NCBI GenBank assembly: GCA_937952895.1
Contig: CALFYC010000183.1
Coordinates: 1-21,997, forward strand
Reading direction: 5' to 3'
DNA from: an uncultured Neisseriaceae bacterium
GTDB taxonomy: Bacteria; Pseudomonadota; Gammaproteobacteria; Burkholderiales; UBA11063
DNA: 21,997 bases
The number at the start of each line of letters is the position of its first letter. Positions within the stretch are counted from its first letter, which is position 1. A model generated the notes under the pieces. It did not search any database, was not told the origin of the DNA, and worked only from the letters and a program-made list of their open reading frames with translations. Below, piece by piece: positions 14,861 through 20,204 of the stretch. A program made the position numbers and the translations under genes.

Positions 14861-14900
14861 GAAAGACCCCTAGCTAAAGCAAGGGGTCGATGTCAATAAA
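14861..14900 (+). repeat. Hairpin element resembling an IS200/IS605 right end (copy 1)
   Basis: GACCCCT (14865-14871) pairs with AGGGGTC (14882-14888) and is followed by GATGTCAATAAA. CCCC-stem plus GATGTCAA is the usual right end of IS200/IS605-tnpB elements. A related copy lies at 16511-16550 and a third ends the structured RNA at 18277. No T-run follows, so it is not a standard terminator. The rest of 14783-14915 has an AT hairpin (AATGATA/TATCATT, 14823-14853) and no gene. Confidence 0.5.
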
Positions 14901-14915
14901 AATAGAGGTTTAGGT

Positions 14916-15230
14916 ATGAATGTTTTATCGACATATGATATTAGTAAATCAGATAATACACACAATGATAAAGAATATTTCAATAAAGAATTATATGTTA
15001 AGCTTTTAGAAAGAACTATAGAACGTAATAATAATAATGATACAGGTATTATACATTGTAAATGTGTAGATAGTAATGTATGTACTTTTGTATTAAATAC
15101 TATTTTTGATGAAACAGTAGAAAAAATTAAGTCAGTATTTATAAAAGATGATAGTAGTGTATATGATAATAGCGAGTACCCTCTAAAATCTAATGTTGAA
15201 ATAGATTCAAGACCATTTTATATTAGGTAA
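14916..15230 (+). CDS. Small acidic protein A, unknown
   Basis: 104 residues, AGAGG upstream. Asp-, Asn-, Ser- and Thr-rich, acidic, without a membrane segment. First of three similar-sized tandem genes; its FDETVEKIKSVF stretch lines up loosely with matching segments in the next two. Function unknown. Confidence 0.7.
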   Translation: MNVLSTYDISKSDNTHNDKEYFNKELYVKLLERTIERNNNNDTGIIHCKCVDSNVCTFVLNTIFDETVEKIKSVFIKDDSSVYDNSEYPLKSNVEIDSRPFYIR

Positions 15231-15234
15231 TTAA

Positions 15235-15498
15235 ATGTCAAGCATTAATGATAATATTAAAGTAGTTGAATATAACTGTTTAAAATATGATAATAGTAAA
15301 AACATATCTACTAATCAAGATATTATTCCCACAAATTCTTCGTCTGTTGATAAACCTTTATATGAAACTACATTTGTTATAATTTGGGATGATTTATATA
15401 ATGAAAAAATAGATAGTGTCGAATTTGTATTTGAAGAATATAAAACTATTAGTAAACATGATATTCCGTATCCAATATTAAAAACAAATACTCAATAG
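15235..15498 (+). CDS. Small acidic protein B, unknown
   Basis: 87 residues, starting four bases after the previous stop and lacking a strong ribosome binding site, so probably coupled. Polar Asn/Ser-rich N-half, then TTFVIIWDDLYNEKIDSVEF, the segment shared loosely with its neighbours. Function unknown. Confidence 0.65.
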   Translation: MSSINDNIKVVEYNCLKYDNSKNISTNQDIIPTNSSSVDKPLYETTFVIIWDDLYNEKIDSVEFVFEEYKTISKHDIPYPILKTNTQ

Positions 15499-15507
15499 GA
15501 TTTAAAT

Positions 15508-15783
15508 ATGAGTTATAATGACGATACTACAAGTGTATTTATGCATACTGACGTGAATTATAATACAGTAGATAATGTAAAAGATGATTATACAACATAT
15601 ATTATTAATGATAATAGTGAATATTGTGATTCTTTAGCAGATAATAGTGTAGAAAATAAATTAATAGACGTATGGGCTTCTGTATTTGACGAAAGAACAG
15701 AATCATCATCATATCAATTTACTGTAATATTATTAACTTATATTGATTTACCTCAAACTGAATTTAAAAATAATATAGGGTGA
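15508..15783 (+). CDS. Small acidic protein C, unknown
   Basis: 91 residues, AGGA nine bases upstream. Asp/Asn-rich N-half, then LIDVWASVFDERTESSSYQF, similar in layout (W-x2-hydrophobic-aromatic-D/N-E-K/R) to protein B. Likely a diverged tandem paralogue. A 17-codon ORF follows at 15786-15839, too short to support. Confidence 0.65.
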   Translation: MSYNDDTTSVFMHTDVNYNTVDNVKDDYTTYIINDNSEYCDSLADNSVENKLIDVWASVFDERTESSSYQFTVILLTYIDLPQTEFKNNIG

Positions 15784-15864
15784 TTATGTATAGTATATTT
15801 GATATACATATTTCTAATTTACATATTGATTTTATGTAGCAATTTTAAAATAATAAGGTGAAAA

Positions 15865-16488
15865 ATGAATATATATAGTAATATGATACTTAATGACTGT
15901 ACTTTCTATGACTTTGCCACTGAATGTGCAAAATCATTTATTATAGATTATAAAGTTAAAAGTAATTTACCTTTTCCACCACCTATTACTGATTATAGTA
16001 AATTATATGAAGAAACATTAGAAGATGTTAATGATGATTTTAATAAATTTAATGCTTTATTAGATTATCAAAAGAAAGATATGTTTAATACATATATTAA
16101 AAATCAGCGATTATATTTAGTAAAAAAACTTTTATCTCAGCGTTCTTTAAAAAGAAAATATAAAATTATGCTTGATAAGGTAAATGAGTTTAATGTTGAT
16201 GAAAATTATAATTATTATAAAGAATATATGATAACTATGATTAATGATTCTTTAAATTTTGATTGTAATATGAGCATAAATTTTAAAAGTCTAAAAAATT
16301 TAAAAGAATTGACTTATGAAGATTGGTATTCTTCATACTTAAACTCACTATTATATGATATTGAAAATACTAAAAAAAATCTATTAAAAGAAAAAGAAAG
16401 TTACAGAGAAAGAGTTTCTTATGTAGACAATTTAGTAAAACTATTAGAACCATATAAGGAGTGTAAATGTCATTTGAATCATATTTAA
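15865..16488 (+). CDS. Unknown helical protein (207 aa)
   Basis: AAGGTG precedes the ATG. Almost entirely helical with long Lys/Glu/Tyr/Asn heptad-like stretches, especially residues 165-200 (a probable coiled coil). It ends in a Cys/His cluster (CKCHLNH) that might bind a metal. High use of ATA and AAT codons, like the endonuclease genes and unlike the left half of the window. A 20-codon ORF (16467-16529) with a strong AAGGAG overlaps its end; I do not call it with confidence. Confidence 0.7.
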   Translation: MNIYSNMILNDCTFYDFATECAKSFIIDYKVKSNLPFPPPITDYSKLYEETLEDVNDDFNKFNALLDYQKKDMFNTYIKNQRLYLVKKLLSQRSLKRKYKIMLDKVNEFNVDENYNYYKEYMITMINDSLNFDCNMSINFKSLKNLKELTYEDWYSSYLNSLLYDIENTKKNLLKEKESYRERVSYVDNLVKLLEPYKECKCHLNHI

Positions 16489-16510
16489 TAGAAAGTTTAT
16501 TATATACTAC

Positions 16511-16550
16511 TAAAGACCCCTTGCTTTAGCTAGGCAAGGATGCTAATAAA
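16511..16550 (+). repeat. Hairpin element resembling an IS200/IS605 right end (copy 2)
   Basis: AAAGACCCC is shared with copy 1, but the next 12 bases (TTGCTTTAGCTA) are the exact reverse complement of the loop of copy 1 (TAGCTAAAGCAA). The stem here is CCTTGC/GCAAGG (16519-16524/16534-16539), and GGATGCTAATAAA follows in the place of GATGTCAATAAA. Confidence 0.45.
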
Positions 16551-16677
16551 TATTGGTATATATAATTTACTTTGTGCTTTAATATATGCTAGTAAACCTT
16601 TAAATATAAATACAAATTTAGACATAGATAGTAAAAGAGTTTTCGTGGAAAATATAAATGAAATTAGATATACCTGA
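16540..16677 (+). CDS. Possible small ORF with a hydrophobic N-terminus
   Basis: 45 residues from ATG 16540 at the foot of the hairpin element, overlapping the AlkB gene start by 20 bases. The N-terminus (IGIYNLLCALIYASKP) looks like a weak signal peptide. The only ribosome-binding-like AAGG abuts the ATG, so translation is doubtful. Confidence 0.25.
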   Translation: MLINIGIYNLLCALIYASKPLNINTNLDIDSKRVFVENINEIRYT

Positions 16678-17212
16678 TGCAGAGTTCTTTAAATATAATA
16701 TTAATTTAGACCCTAAATTAATAAAATATTTAAAAGATAATATTACATGGGAGCAACAATATATAAATATATATGGAAAGAATGTTGCACTACCTAGACT
16801 AACAGCATGGTATGGTAAACCATATTCATATTCAGGTATTAATAATATAGAAAAAGAAATACCTGATTTTTTAAAAAAAATATTAAAGAAAGTAGAGTCT
16901 TATACTAGTATTATAGGCCATAATTCAGTTTTATTAAATTATTATCAAGATGGAAATTCCTCAATAGGGTATCATAAAGACAATGAAAAAGAACTAGGTA
17001 ATAACCCGATTATTACTTCTTTGTCACTAGGGTATAGTAGAGAATTTATTTTAAAACATAACAACGGTAGTATTTATAAAGTTTTACTTAATCATGGTGA
17101 CGTTTTAGTAATGGGGAAAGATTCGCAAATAAATTATAGTCATTGTATTAATAAAAATAAAAAAATATTATACGAGCGAATAAATTTAACATTTAGAACA
17201 ATACTTGATTAA
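16658..17212 (+). CDS. AlkB-type 2OG-Fe(II) dioxygenase (nucleic acid demethylase)
   Basis: 184 residues. The substrate lid PRLTAWYGKPYSYSG (46-60) and NYYQDGNSSIGYHKDNE lead to the triad His106/Asp108 and His162 (YSHCI). Arg174 and Arg180 in YERINLTFR are the AlkB-family arginines for 2OG and substrate binding. GDVLVMGKDSQ is the usual strand before the distal His. AlkB enzymes oxidatively remove methyl and etheno groups from DNA or RNA bases. The layout is nearest ALKBH2/3-type proteins; RNA repair would fit the tRNA cluster directly downstream. After the stop, the frame stays open for another 31 codons, probably a remnant. Confidence 0.92.
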   Translation: MKLDIPDAEFFKYNINLDPKLIKYLKDNITWEQQYINIYGKNVALPRLTAWYGKPYSYSGINNIEKEIPDFLKKILKKVESYTSIIGHNSVLLNYYQDGNSSIGYHKDNEKELGNNPIITSLSLGYSREFILKHNNGSIYKVLLNHGDVLVMGKDSQINYSHCINKNKKILYERINLTFRTILD

Positions 17213-17329
17213 AATGGTAGTTTAATCGTAGAATTTGAACAACTTATCAGTAATATAGAAAATAAATTAGAAATGTATCAATATAAAGTAAAACATCGTT
17301 TAAAATAATTTAAATTAGAGAAAAAGTAG

Positions 17330-17357
17330 TTGTTTTTTTCAAAAAATAGTATATAAT
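17330..17357 (+). promoter_or_regulatory. Sigma70 promoter for the tRNA-Phe unit
   Basis: TTGTTT (-35), 16-base spacer, TATAAT (-10). An 11-base unit TAGACAACATA follows in tandem (17357-17378); the sister promoter at 17530 has it once. The upstream 17213-17329 holds only a start-less coding remnant. Confidence 0.75.
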
Positions 17358-17379
17358 AGACAACATATAGACAACATAT

Positions 17380-17434
17380 AGATACTTACAGCAATTTACT
17401 TTGAATGAAAATCAAAAAAATAGTATCTAGTTAA
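17380..17434 (+). promoter_or_regulatory. tRNA-leader RNA element, copy 1
   Basis: Outer stem AGATAC/GTATCT (17380-17385/17423-17428), conserved ACAGCAA box after the 5' strand, inner hairpin TTTGA/TCAAA, and AGTTAA at the 3' end. It ends one base before tRNA-Phe. See finding on the motif. Confidence 0.75.
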
Positions 17435-17435
17435 T

Positions 17436-17511
17436 GGCGCATTAGCTCAGATGGCAGAGCAGCAGACTGAAAATCTGTGTGTCACTTGTTCGATTCAAGT
17501 ATGCGCCACCA
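17436..17511 (+). tRNA. tRNA-Phe (GAA)
   Basis: Complete 76-nt cloverleaf: acceptor GGCGCAT/ATGCGCC, D-arm GCTC/GAGC, anticodon stem GCAGA/TCTGT with loop CTGAAAA (anticodon GAA), T-arm ACTTG/CAAGT, discriminator A and encoded CCA. Confidence 0.95.
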
Positions 17512-17529
17512 AAAATTTAAATATATCTA

Positions 17530-17557
17530 TTGACTTTTATTTTTAATAGTATATAAT
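17530..17557 (+). promoter_or_regulatory. Sigma70 promoter, sister of the 17330 promoter
   Basis: TTGACT, 16-base spacer, TATAAT. From the -10 region through leader copy 2 this is a near-identical duplication of the tRNA-Phe upstream region. Confidence 0.8.
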
Positions 17558-17568
17558 AGACAACATAT

Positions 17569-17623
17569 AGATACTTACAGCAATTTACTTTGAATGAAAT
17601 CAAAAAAAATAGTATCTAGTTAA
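17569..17623 (+). promoter_or_regulatory. tRNA-leader RNA element, copy 2
   Basis: Nearly identical to copy 1: AGATAC/GTATCT stem (17569-17574/17612-17617), ACAGCAA box, inner TTTGA/TCAAA hairpin and AGTTAA. It leads into the rearranged tRNA segment. Confidence 0.75.
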
Positions 17624-17733
17624 AATTAGGTTGTTAACAGCATATTTTAGAATGAACTGTTGGTCGAGGGTTCGAGTCCCTCTCTGATGCAGTAGCATTA
17701 GGTAGCTCAGTTGGTAGAGCAGTAGCTAAATAA
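17624..17733 (+). tRNA. Rearranged tRNA segments, possibly a permuted tRNA
   Basis: A 3' tRNA half comes first: CTGTT, variable GGTC, T-arm GAGGG-TTCGAGT-CCCTC, acceptor strand TCTGATG (17691-17697 region). After a six-base linker CAGTAG comes a 5' half: acceptor strand CATTAGG, TA, D-arm GCTC/GAGC, AGTAG. CATTAGG pairs with TCTGATG over all 7 positions (two G-U), and AGTAG pairs with CTGTT (two wobbles). An alternative is a normal-order tRNA without a D-arm, starting AATTAGG at 17624 (6 of 7 pairs) with an oversized 16-nt anticodon loop. Either way it is not a standard gene; the anticodon cannot be assigned. It may simply be decayed. Confidence 0.4.
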
Positions 17734-17753
17734 AATACAACCTGTAAAACTTT

Positions 17754-17835
17754 CTGCTTGTATCACAACTGTCTTCTAAACAGTCATTAATCGTGTAATT
17801 GGAGTATGTGGGTTCGAGTCCCTCCAAGCAGGCCA
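17754..17835 (+). tRNA. tRNA-Arg (UCU)-like, lacking a D-arm
   Basis: Acceptor CTGCTTG/CAAGCAG pairs perfectly, anticodon stem ACTGT/ACAGT encloses CTTCTAA (anticodon TCT), T-loop TTCGAGT, discriminator G and encoded CCA. Only seven bases (TATCACA) separate acceptor and anticodon stems, so no D-arm can form. The variable region is long (about 23 nt) with an ATTA/TAAT hairpin. The T-stem shares a 15-base identity with the segment at about 17676-17690. It may be a remnant or an aberrant tRNA. Confidence 0.5.
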
Positions 17836-17939
17836 AATGAGATTATATTATGAAATAATTGAATATAGAATAAAATTAAGAGCAAGAATATAAATTATAT
17901 GACAAACTTAAAAGATTCTTTCACTGATTGTTTTAGATA

Positions 17940-18277
17940 ATTAAGGTTTTATCAGATTCGCTGTAAAACCTCGTGCCTAAAGGTCAAGGATATAAGTTGG
18001 AAAGTGTCACTGACAGAATAATGCCTTGAATACGAAAACCTATTGGCTTAATATCAGTTTACTGCTTGTTTTTTTGCGAGTACGCAGAGCAGTGAAAAAG
18101 TAAAAATTCCTCTCGTCATTGCCTGTGTTGTTCATCAATAATCCGAAAGGTAGTGCAATGACGGAATAAGCACTTCACCGAATAGGAATGTCTTAGTGAC
18201 TAGGTGAAGTGTGCGGCAGGACATTGCCGTCTTGTAGAAGGAATCCTCGCTATCAAAGGGCGGGGAGGATGTCAAGA
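17940..18277 (+). ncRNA. Large structured RNA with an omega-RNA-like 3' end
   Basis: A non-coding island visibly richer in G and C than its surroundings. Successive stems: AGGTTTT/AAAACCT (17944-17950/17965-17971), TCAAGG/CCTTGA (17984-17989/18024-18029), ACTGCT/AGCAGT with inner TGCG/CGCA (18061-18093), GTCATTGC/GCAATGAC (18115-18122/18155-18162), CACTTCACC/GGTGAAGTG (18171-18179/18203-18211), CGGCA/TGCCG (18214-18229), TCCTCGC/GCGGGGA (18244-18250/18260-18266), then GGATGTCAA. The last hairpin and tail match the usual end of IS200/IS605 tnpB elements, where it forms the 3' part of the guide-bearing omega RNA. No tnpB lies in the window. Large phage RNAs found beside tRNAs (GOLLD, ROOL) are the alternative. 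The preceding 17836-17939 holds only a short coding remnant. Confidence 0.7.
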
Positions 18278-18376
18278 TAATGATATTACATTAGATACAT
18301 TATTAAAAAAACAAAAATACTATGAAGATGAACGTAACCATTATTTAGAAATTAGTAAAAAATTAAAAAAATATTG

Positions 18377-18405
18377 TTGATTTTTATTTAGAATTGGTAT
18401 ATAAT
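18377..18405 (+). promoter_or_regulatory. Sigma70 promoter for tRNA-Gln/Val
   Basis: TTGATT, 17-base spacer, TATAAT, 18 bases before tRNA-Gln. The short leader ACTAACAATAAATAA recalls the start of the leader element without its 3' half. The preceding 18278-18376 contains a start-less coding remnant (a Lys/Tyr helix) ending at 18380. Confidence 0.75.
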
Positions 18406-18423
18406 ACTAACAATAAATAAAAC

Positions 18424-18497
18424 GGTGATTAGCTCAGTTGGTAGAGCAACAAGCTTTGACCTTGTTTGTCAGTGGTTCAAATCCACTCACTCCTGCA
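18424..18497 (+). tRNA. tRNA-Gln (UUG), imperfect acceptor stem
   Basis: D-arm GCTC/GAGC, anticodon stem ACAAG/CTTGT with loop CTTTGAC (anticodon TTG), T-arm AGTGG/CCACT. The acceptor strands (GGTGAT against TCACTCC) pair poorly and the end reads TGCA instead of CCA. It would need CCA addition and may be partly decayed. Confidence 0.75.
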
Positions 18498-18502
18498 AAT
18501 AT

Positions 18503-18577
18503 ACTTACTTAACTCAGAGGTAGAGTGCTTTTCTTACAAGAAAGAGGTCGTAAGTTCGATTCTTACAGTAAGTACCA
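18503..18577 (+). tRNA. tRNA-Val (UAC)
   Basis: Acceptor ACTTACT/AGTAAGT, D-arm ACTC/GAGT, anticodon stem CTTTT/GAAAG with loop CTTACAA (anticodon TAC), T-arm GTAAG/CTTAC, discriminator A and encoded CCA. Five bases after tRNA-Gln, so co-transcribed. Confidence 0.93.
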
Positions 18578-18607
18578 GTTTATTAAACATTTAAATTAAA
18601 ATAAATG

Positions 18608-18636
18608 TTGACAAAGTAAATTAGGTGTAGTAGAAT
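18608..18636 (+). promoter_or_regulatory. Sigma70 promoter upstream of leader copy 3
   Basis: TTGACA, 17-base spacer, TAGAAT. The start site would lie just before leader copy 3. Confidence 0.8.
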
Positions 18637-18650
18637 ACACAAACAAATTA

Positions 18651-18718
18651 AGAATACTAACAGCAAAAATTAAACATTTGACTGCTAATCAAAAACGTTA
18701 AAATGTATTCTGAATTAA
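18651..18718 (+). promoter_or_regulatory. tRNA-leader RNA element, copy 3
   Basis: Outer stem GAATAC/GTATTC (18652-18657/18705-18710), changed on both sides relative to copy 1; TAACAGCAA box; inner hairpin TTTGA/TCAAA; GAATTAA at the end. No tRNA follows; the HNH gene at 18809 does. Confidence 0.65.
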
Positions 18719-18808
18719 TGCAATTTAAAAAGAGTTAAAATATATAAACCTTGCTAAAAACTAAAAAAATAAGTAATGATGAGTGGTATATAATGTTAAA
18801 GGATTTAC

Positions 18809-19243
18809 ATGGAACAGAAACATTATGATAAATTTACTGATGACGAATTTATAGAAAAATATTATGAATTAAAGAAATTATCATTTCTTTCATCATATTT
18901 TAATGTACCTGATATAACTATATGGCGTAGAGCTAAAAAGTTAGGTTTAGAGTTTAAGATAGGTGGTAAAAATGAAAAAATTGATTTGTATGAAATATTA
19001 GATGGTAAGCATCCACATATTCAAACAAATAAATTAAAAAAGAAATTATTATCTGAAAAAATCTTAGATTACAAATGTGCTATTTGTGAAATAAGTGAAT
19101 GGCGTAGCAAAGAGATAGTTCTACAGCTAGACCATATTGATGGTGATTCACATAATCACAAATTAGATAATTTAAGACTATTATGCCCAAATTGCCATAC
19201 TCAAACTAATACTTGGTGTGGTAAAAATAAAATTTCAAAATAA
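18809..19243 (+). CDS. HNH homing endonuclease
   Basis: 144 residues with AAAGGA five bases upstream. N-terminal helix-turn-helix-like part (LSFLSSYFNVPDITIWRRAKKLG) and C-terminal HNH nuclease: zinc Cys at 90, 93, 126 and 129, catalytic His109 in QLDHIDGD, Asn121 in LDNLRLLC, His130. This is the common free-standing phage HNH form that cuts near its own insertion site. It sits between leader copy 3 and a tRNA 3'-end-like remnant (19281-19308), suggesting it was inserted into, and destroyed, a tRNA gene. Confidence 0.92.
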   Translation: MEQKHYDKFTDDEFIEKYYELKKLSFLSSYFNVPDITIWRRAKKLGLEFKIGGKNEKIDLYEILDGKHPHIQTNKLKKKLLSEKILDYKCAICEISEWRSKEIVLQLDHIDGDSHNHKLDNLRLLCPNCHTQTNTWCGKNKISK

Positions 19244-19280
19244 AGTTATGTGTTTTTATATAATTTTATAGTGAATTTTA

Positions 19281-19308
19281 GTTAGTGGTTGTAATCCCGC
19301 TAACACCA
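19281..19308 (+). other. tRNA 3'-end-like remnant
   Basis: GTTAGTGG/CCGCTAAC stem with loop TTGTAATC followed by ACCA. It looks like a T-arm plus CCA end of a tRNA whose remainder is missing, or a hairpin terminator. It lies just before leader copy 4. Confidence 0.35.
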
Positions 19309-19314
19309 AATTTT

Positions 19315-19366
19315 AGATGCTAACAGCAATTTATGTTTATTGGAAAACTAAAATGCATCTAGTTAA
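19315..19366 (+). promoter_or_regulatory. tRNA-leader RNA element, copy 4
   Basis: Outer stem AGATGC/GCATCT (compensatory change relative to copy 1), TAACAGCAA box, inner hairpin GTTT/AAAC, TAGTTAA. It ends one base before tRNA-Ile. Confidence 0.75.
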
Positions 19367-19367
19367 T

Positions 19368-19443
19368 GTTTCTATAGTTCAGTAGGTAGAACATCCGCTT
19401 GATAAGCGGCAGGTCGTAAGTTCGAGTCTTGCTAGAAACACCA
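19368..19443 (+). tRNA. tRNA-Ile (GAU)
   Basis: Acceptor GTTTCTA/TAGAAAC, D-arm GTTC/GAAC, anticodon loop TTGATAA (anticodon GAT) on a TCCGC/GCGGC stem with one mismatch, T-arm GTAAG/CTTGC, discriminator A and CCA. 76 nt. Confidence 0.93.
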
Positions 19444-19449
19444 AAATAT

Positions 19450-19521
19450 GCTCTGTTAGAACAGTGGTTAGTTCACTTGACCTTCAATCAAGTCACATGG
19501 GTTCGATTCCCGTACATGGCG
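19450..19521 (+). tRNA. tRNA-Glu (UUC), with C33
   Basis: D-arm GAAC/GTTC, anticodon stem CTTGA/TCAAG with loop CCTTCAA (anticodon TTC), T-arm ATGGG/CCCGT, acceptor GCTCTGT/ACATGGC with one mismatch. Position 33 is C instead of the near-universal U. No encoded CCA (CCT follows). The 100 bases after it hold no gene I can support. Confidence 0.7.
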
Positions 19522-19621
19522 CCTGTATTAAAGTGTCACCGTTGGCTGCTTTATAGTAAAAATTGTGAACACGAGGACTTCATTAACTTTAGATGATGAC
19601 AATCGGAAAGACGATATTTAA

Positions 19622-19711
19622 GGAAGTGTGGCCGAGAGGCTTATGGCACCGAACTTGAAATTCGGAGATGGCTAACGCTATCCGTGAGTTCAAATCTCAC
19701 CACTTCCGCCA
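19622..19711 (+). tRNA. tRNA-Ser (UGA)
   Basis: Class II tRNA of 90 nt: acceptor GGAAGTG/CACTTCC, anticodon stem CCGAA/TTCGG with loop CTTGAAA (anticodon TGA), long variable arm, T-arm GTGAG/CTCAC, discriminator G and encoded CCA. Confidence 0.95.
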
Positions 19712-19739
19712 ACTTTTATATAGCTAAGAGGTATTTGAA

Positions 19740-19958
19740 ATGAAACAACCTAAATCTACTTTAGTTCAATTAAACTATAAAGAAATTAAGAAATTATATA
19801 AACATTTAAAGAAACAAATCAAAACAAATGAAATTGACGATAGAATTATCGTTAGATTAACATTTAGTCCTACTGGTATAGGTACTGATATTAATGCTAA
19901 TTATGAAAAAGGTAATAGTACAGAATCATTAAATATCACTGACCATACATCTTGGTAA
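19740..19958 (+). CDS. Small basic protein, unknown
   Basis: 72 residues inside the tRNA cluster, AAGAGG ten bases upstream. Lys-rich helical N-half (YKEIKKLYKHLKKQIK) and a beta C-half (IIVRLTFSPTGIGTDI). No family recognised; it may share the tRNA-Ser transcript. Confidence 0.65.
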   Translation: MKQPKSTLVQLNYKEIKKLYKHLKKQIKTNEIDDRIIVRLTFSPTGIGTDINANYEKGNSTESLNITDHTSW

Positions 19959-19968
19959 ATTCATATAT

Positions 19969-20037
19969 AGATGCTAACAGCAACCACTAAAGTACAATTC
20001 GACTATCCCTCGAAAATGATAAAATGCATCTAGTTAA
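19969..20037 (+). promoter_or_regulatory. tRNA-leader RNA element, copy 5
   Basis: Outer stem AGATGC/GCATCT, TAACAGCAA box, inner hairpin TTCGA/TCGAA (a different but still paired sequence), TAGTTAA. The longest copy. No tRNA follows; the next promoter starts 20 bases later. Confidence 0.7.
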
Positions 20038-20057
20038 AAGAAATTTAAATTATATAG

Positions 20058-20086
20058 TTGACATGTTAAAGTAGATATTATATAAT
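20058..20086 (+). promoter_or_regulatory. Consensus sigma70 promoter
   Basis: TTGACA, 17-base spacer, TATAAT: a perfect match. The start site at about 20093 would place leader copy 6 at the very 5' end of the transcript. Confidence 0.88.
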
Positions 20087-20096
20087 AAACGCATAA

Positions 20097-20149
20097 AGAT
20101 ACTAACAGCAATTTTACACTTAGGTTAAAAGTAAAACGTATCTTGTTAA
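20097..20149 (+). promoter_or_regulatory. tRNA-leader RNA element, copy 6
   Basis: Outer stem AGATAC/GTATCT (20097-20102/20138-20143), TAACAGCAA box, inner stem TTTTAC/GTAAAA, TTGTTAA. It lies four bases downstream of the predicted start site and ten bases before a tRNA 5' half. Confidence 0.75.
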
Positions 20150-20158
20150 ATGTTTTAA

Positions 20159-20189
20159 GGGCCTGTAGCTCAGATGGTTAGAGCAGGAC
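20159..20189 (+). pseudogene. tRNA 5' half interrupted by an HNH gene
   Basis: GGGCCTG, TA, D-arm GCTC-AGATGGTTA-GAGC, then AGGAC: an Ile/Met-like tRNA 5' half that stops in the anticodon stem. The HNH gene starts 15 bases later. No 3' half with a CAGGCCC-type acceptor strand is present, so the tRNA appears destroyed. Confidence 0.65.
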
Positions 20190-20204
20190 ATATATGGTAA
20201 TATA

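Noticed and set aside
14865..14888. Rho-independent terminator after the RNA ligase
   Set aside because: The stem is good but GATGTCAATAAA follows in place of a T-run, and the related copy has an inverted centre, so I list it as an IS200/IS605-end-like hairpin.
17213..17309. Extension of AlkB past its stop
   Set aside because: The frame after the TAA is open for 31 codons but has no start and lies beyond the complete AlkB fold; treated as a remnant.
17761..17785. Amber suppressor tRNA (anticodon CTA)
   Set aside because: The 5-bp stem fixes the seven-base loop as CTTCTAA, which puts TCT and not CTA in the anticodon position.
19522..19621. A further tRNA or small RNA between tRNA-Glu and tRNA-Ser
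   Set aside because: Only a small ATCG/CGAT hairpin and no acceptor or T-arm can be found.
17380..20149. CRISPR array
   Set aside because: The repeated leader copies are too far apart and vary in a paired, compensatory way; there are no regular spacers and no cas genes.
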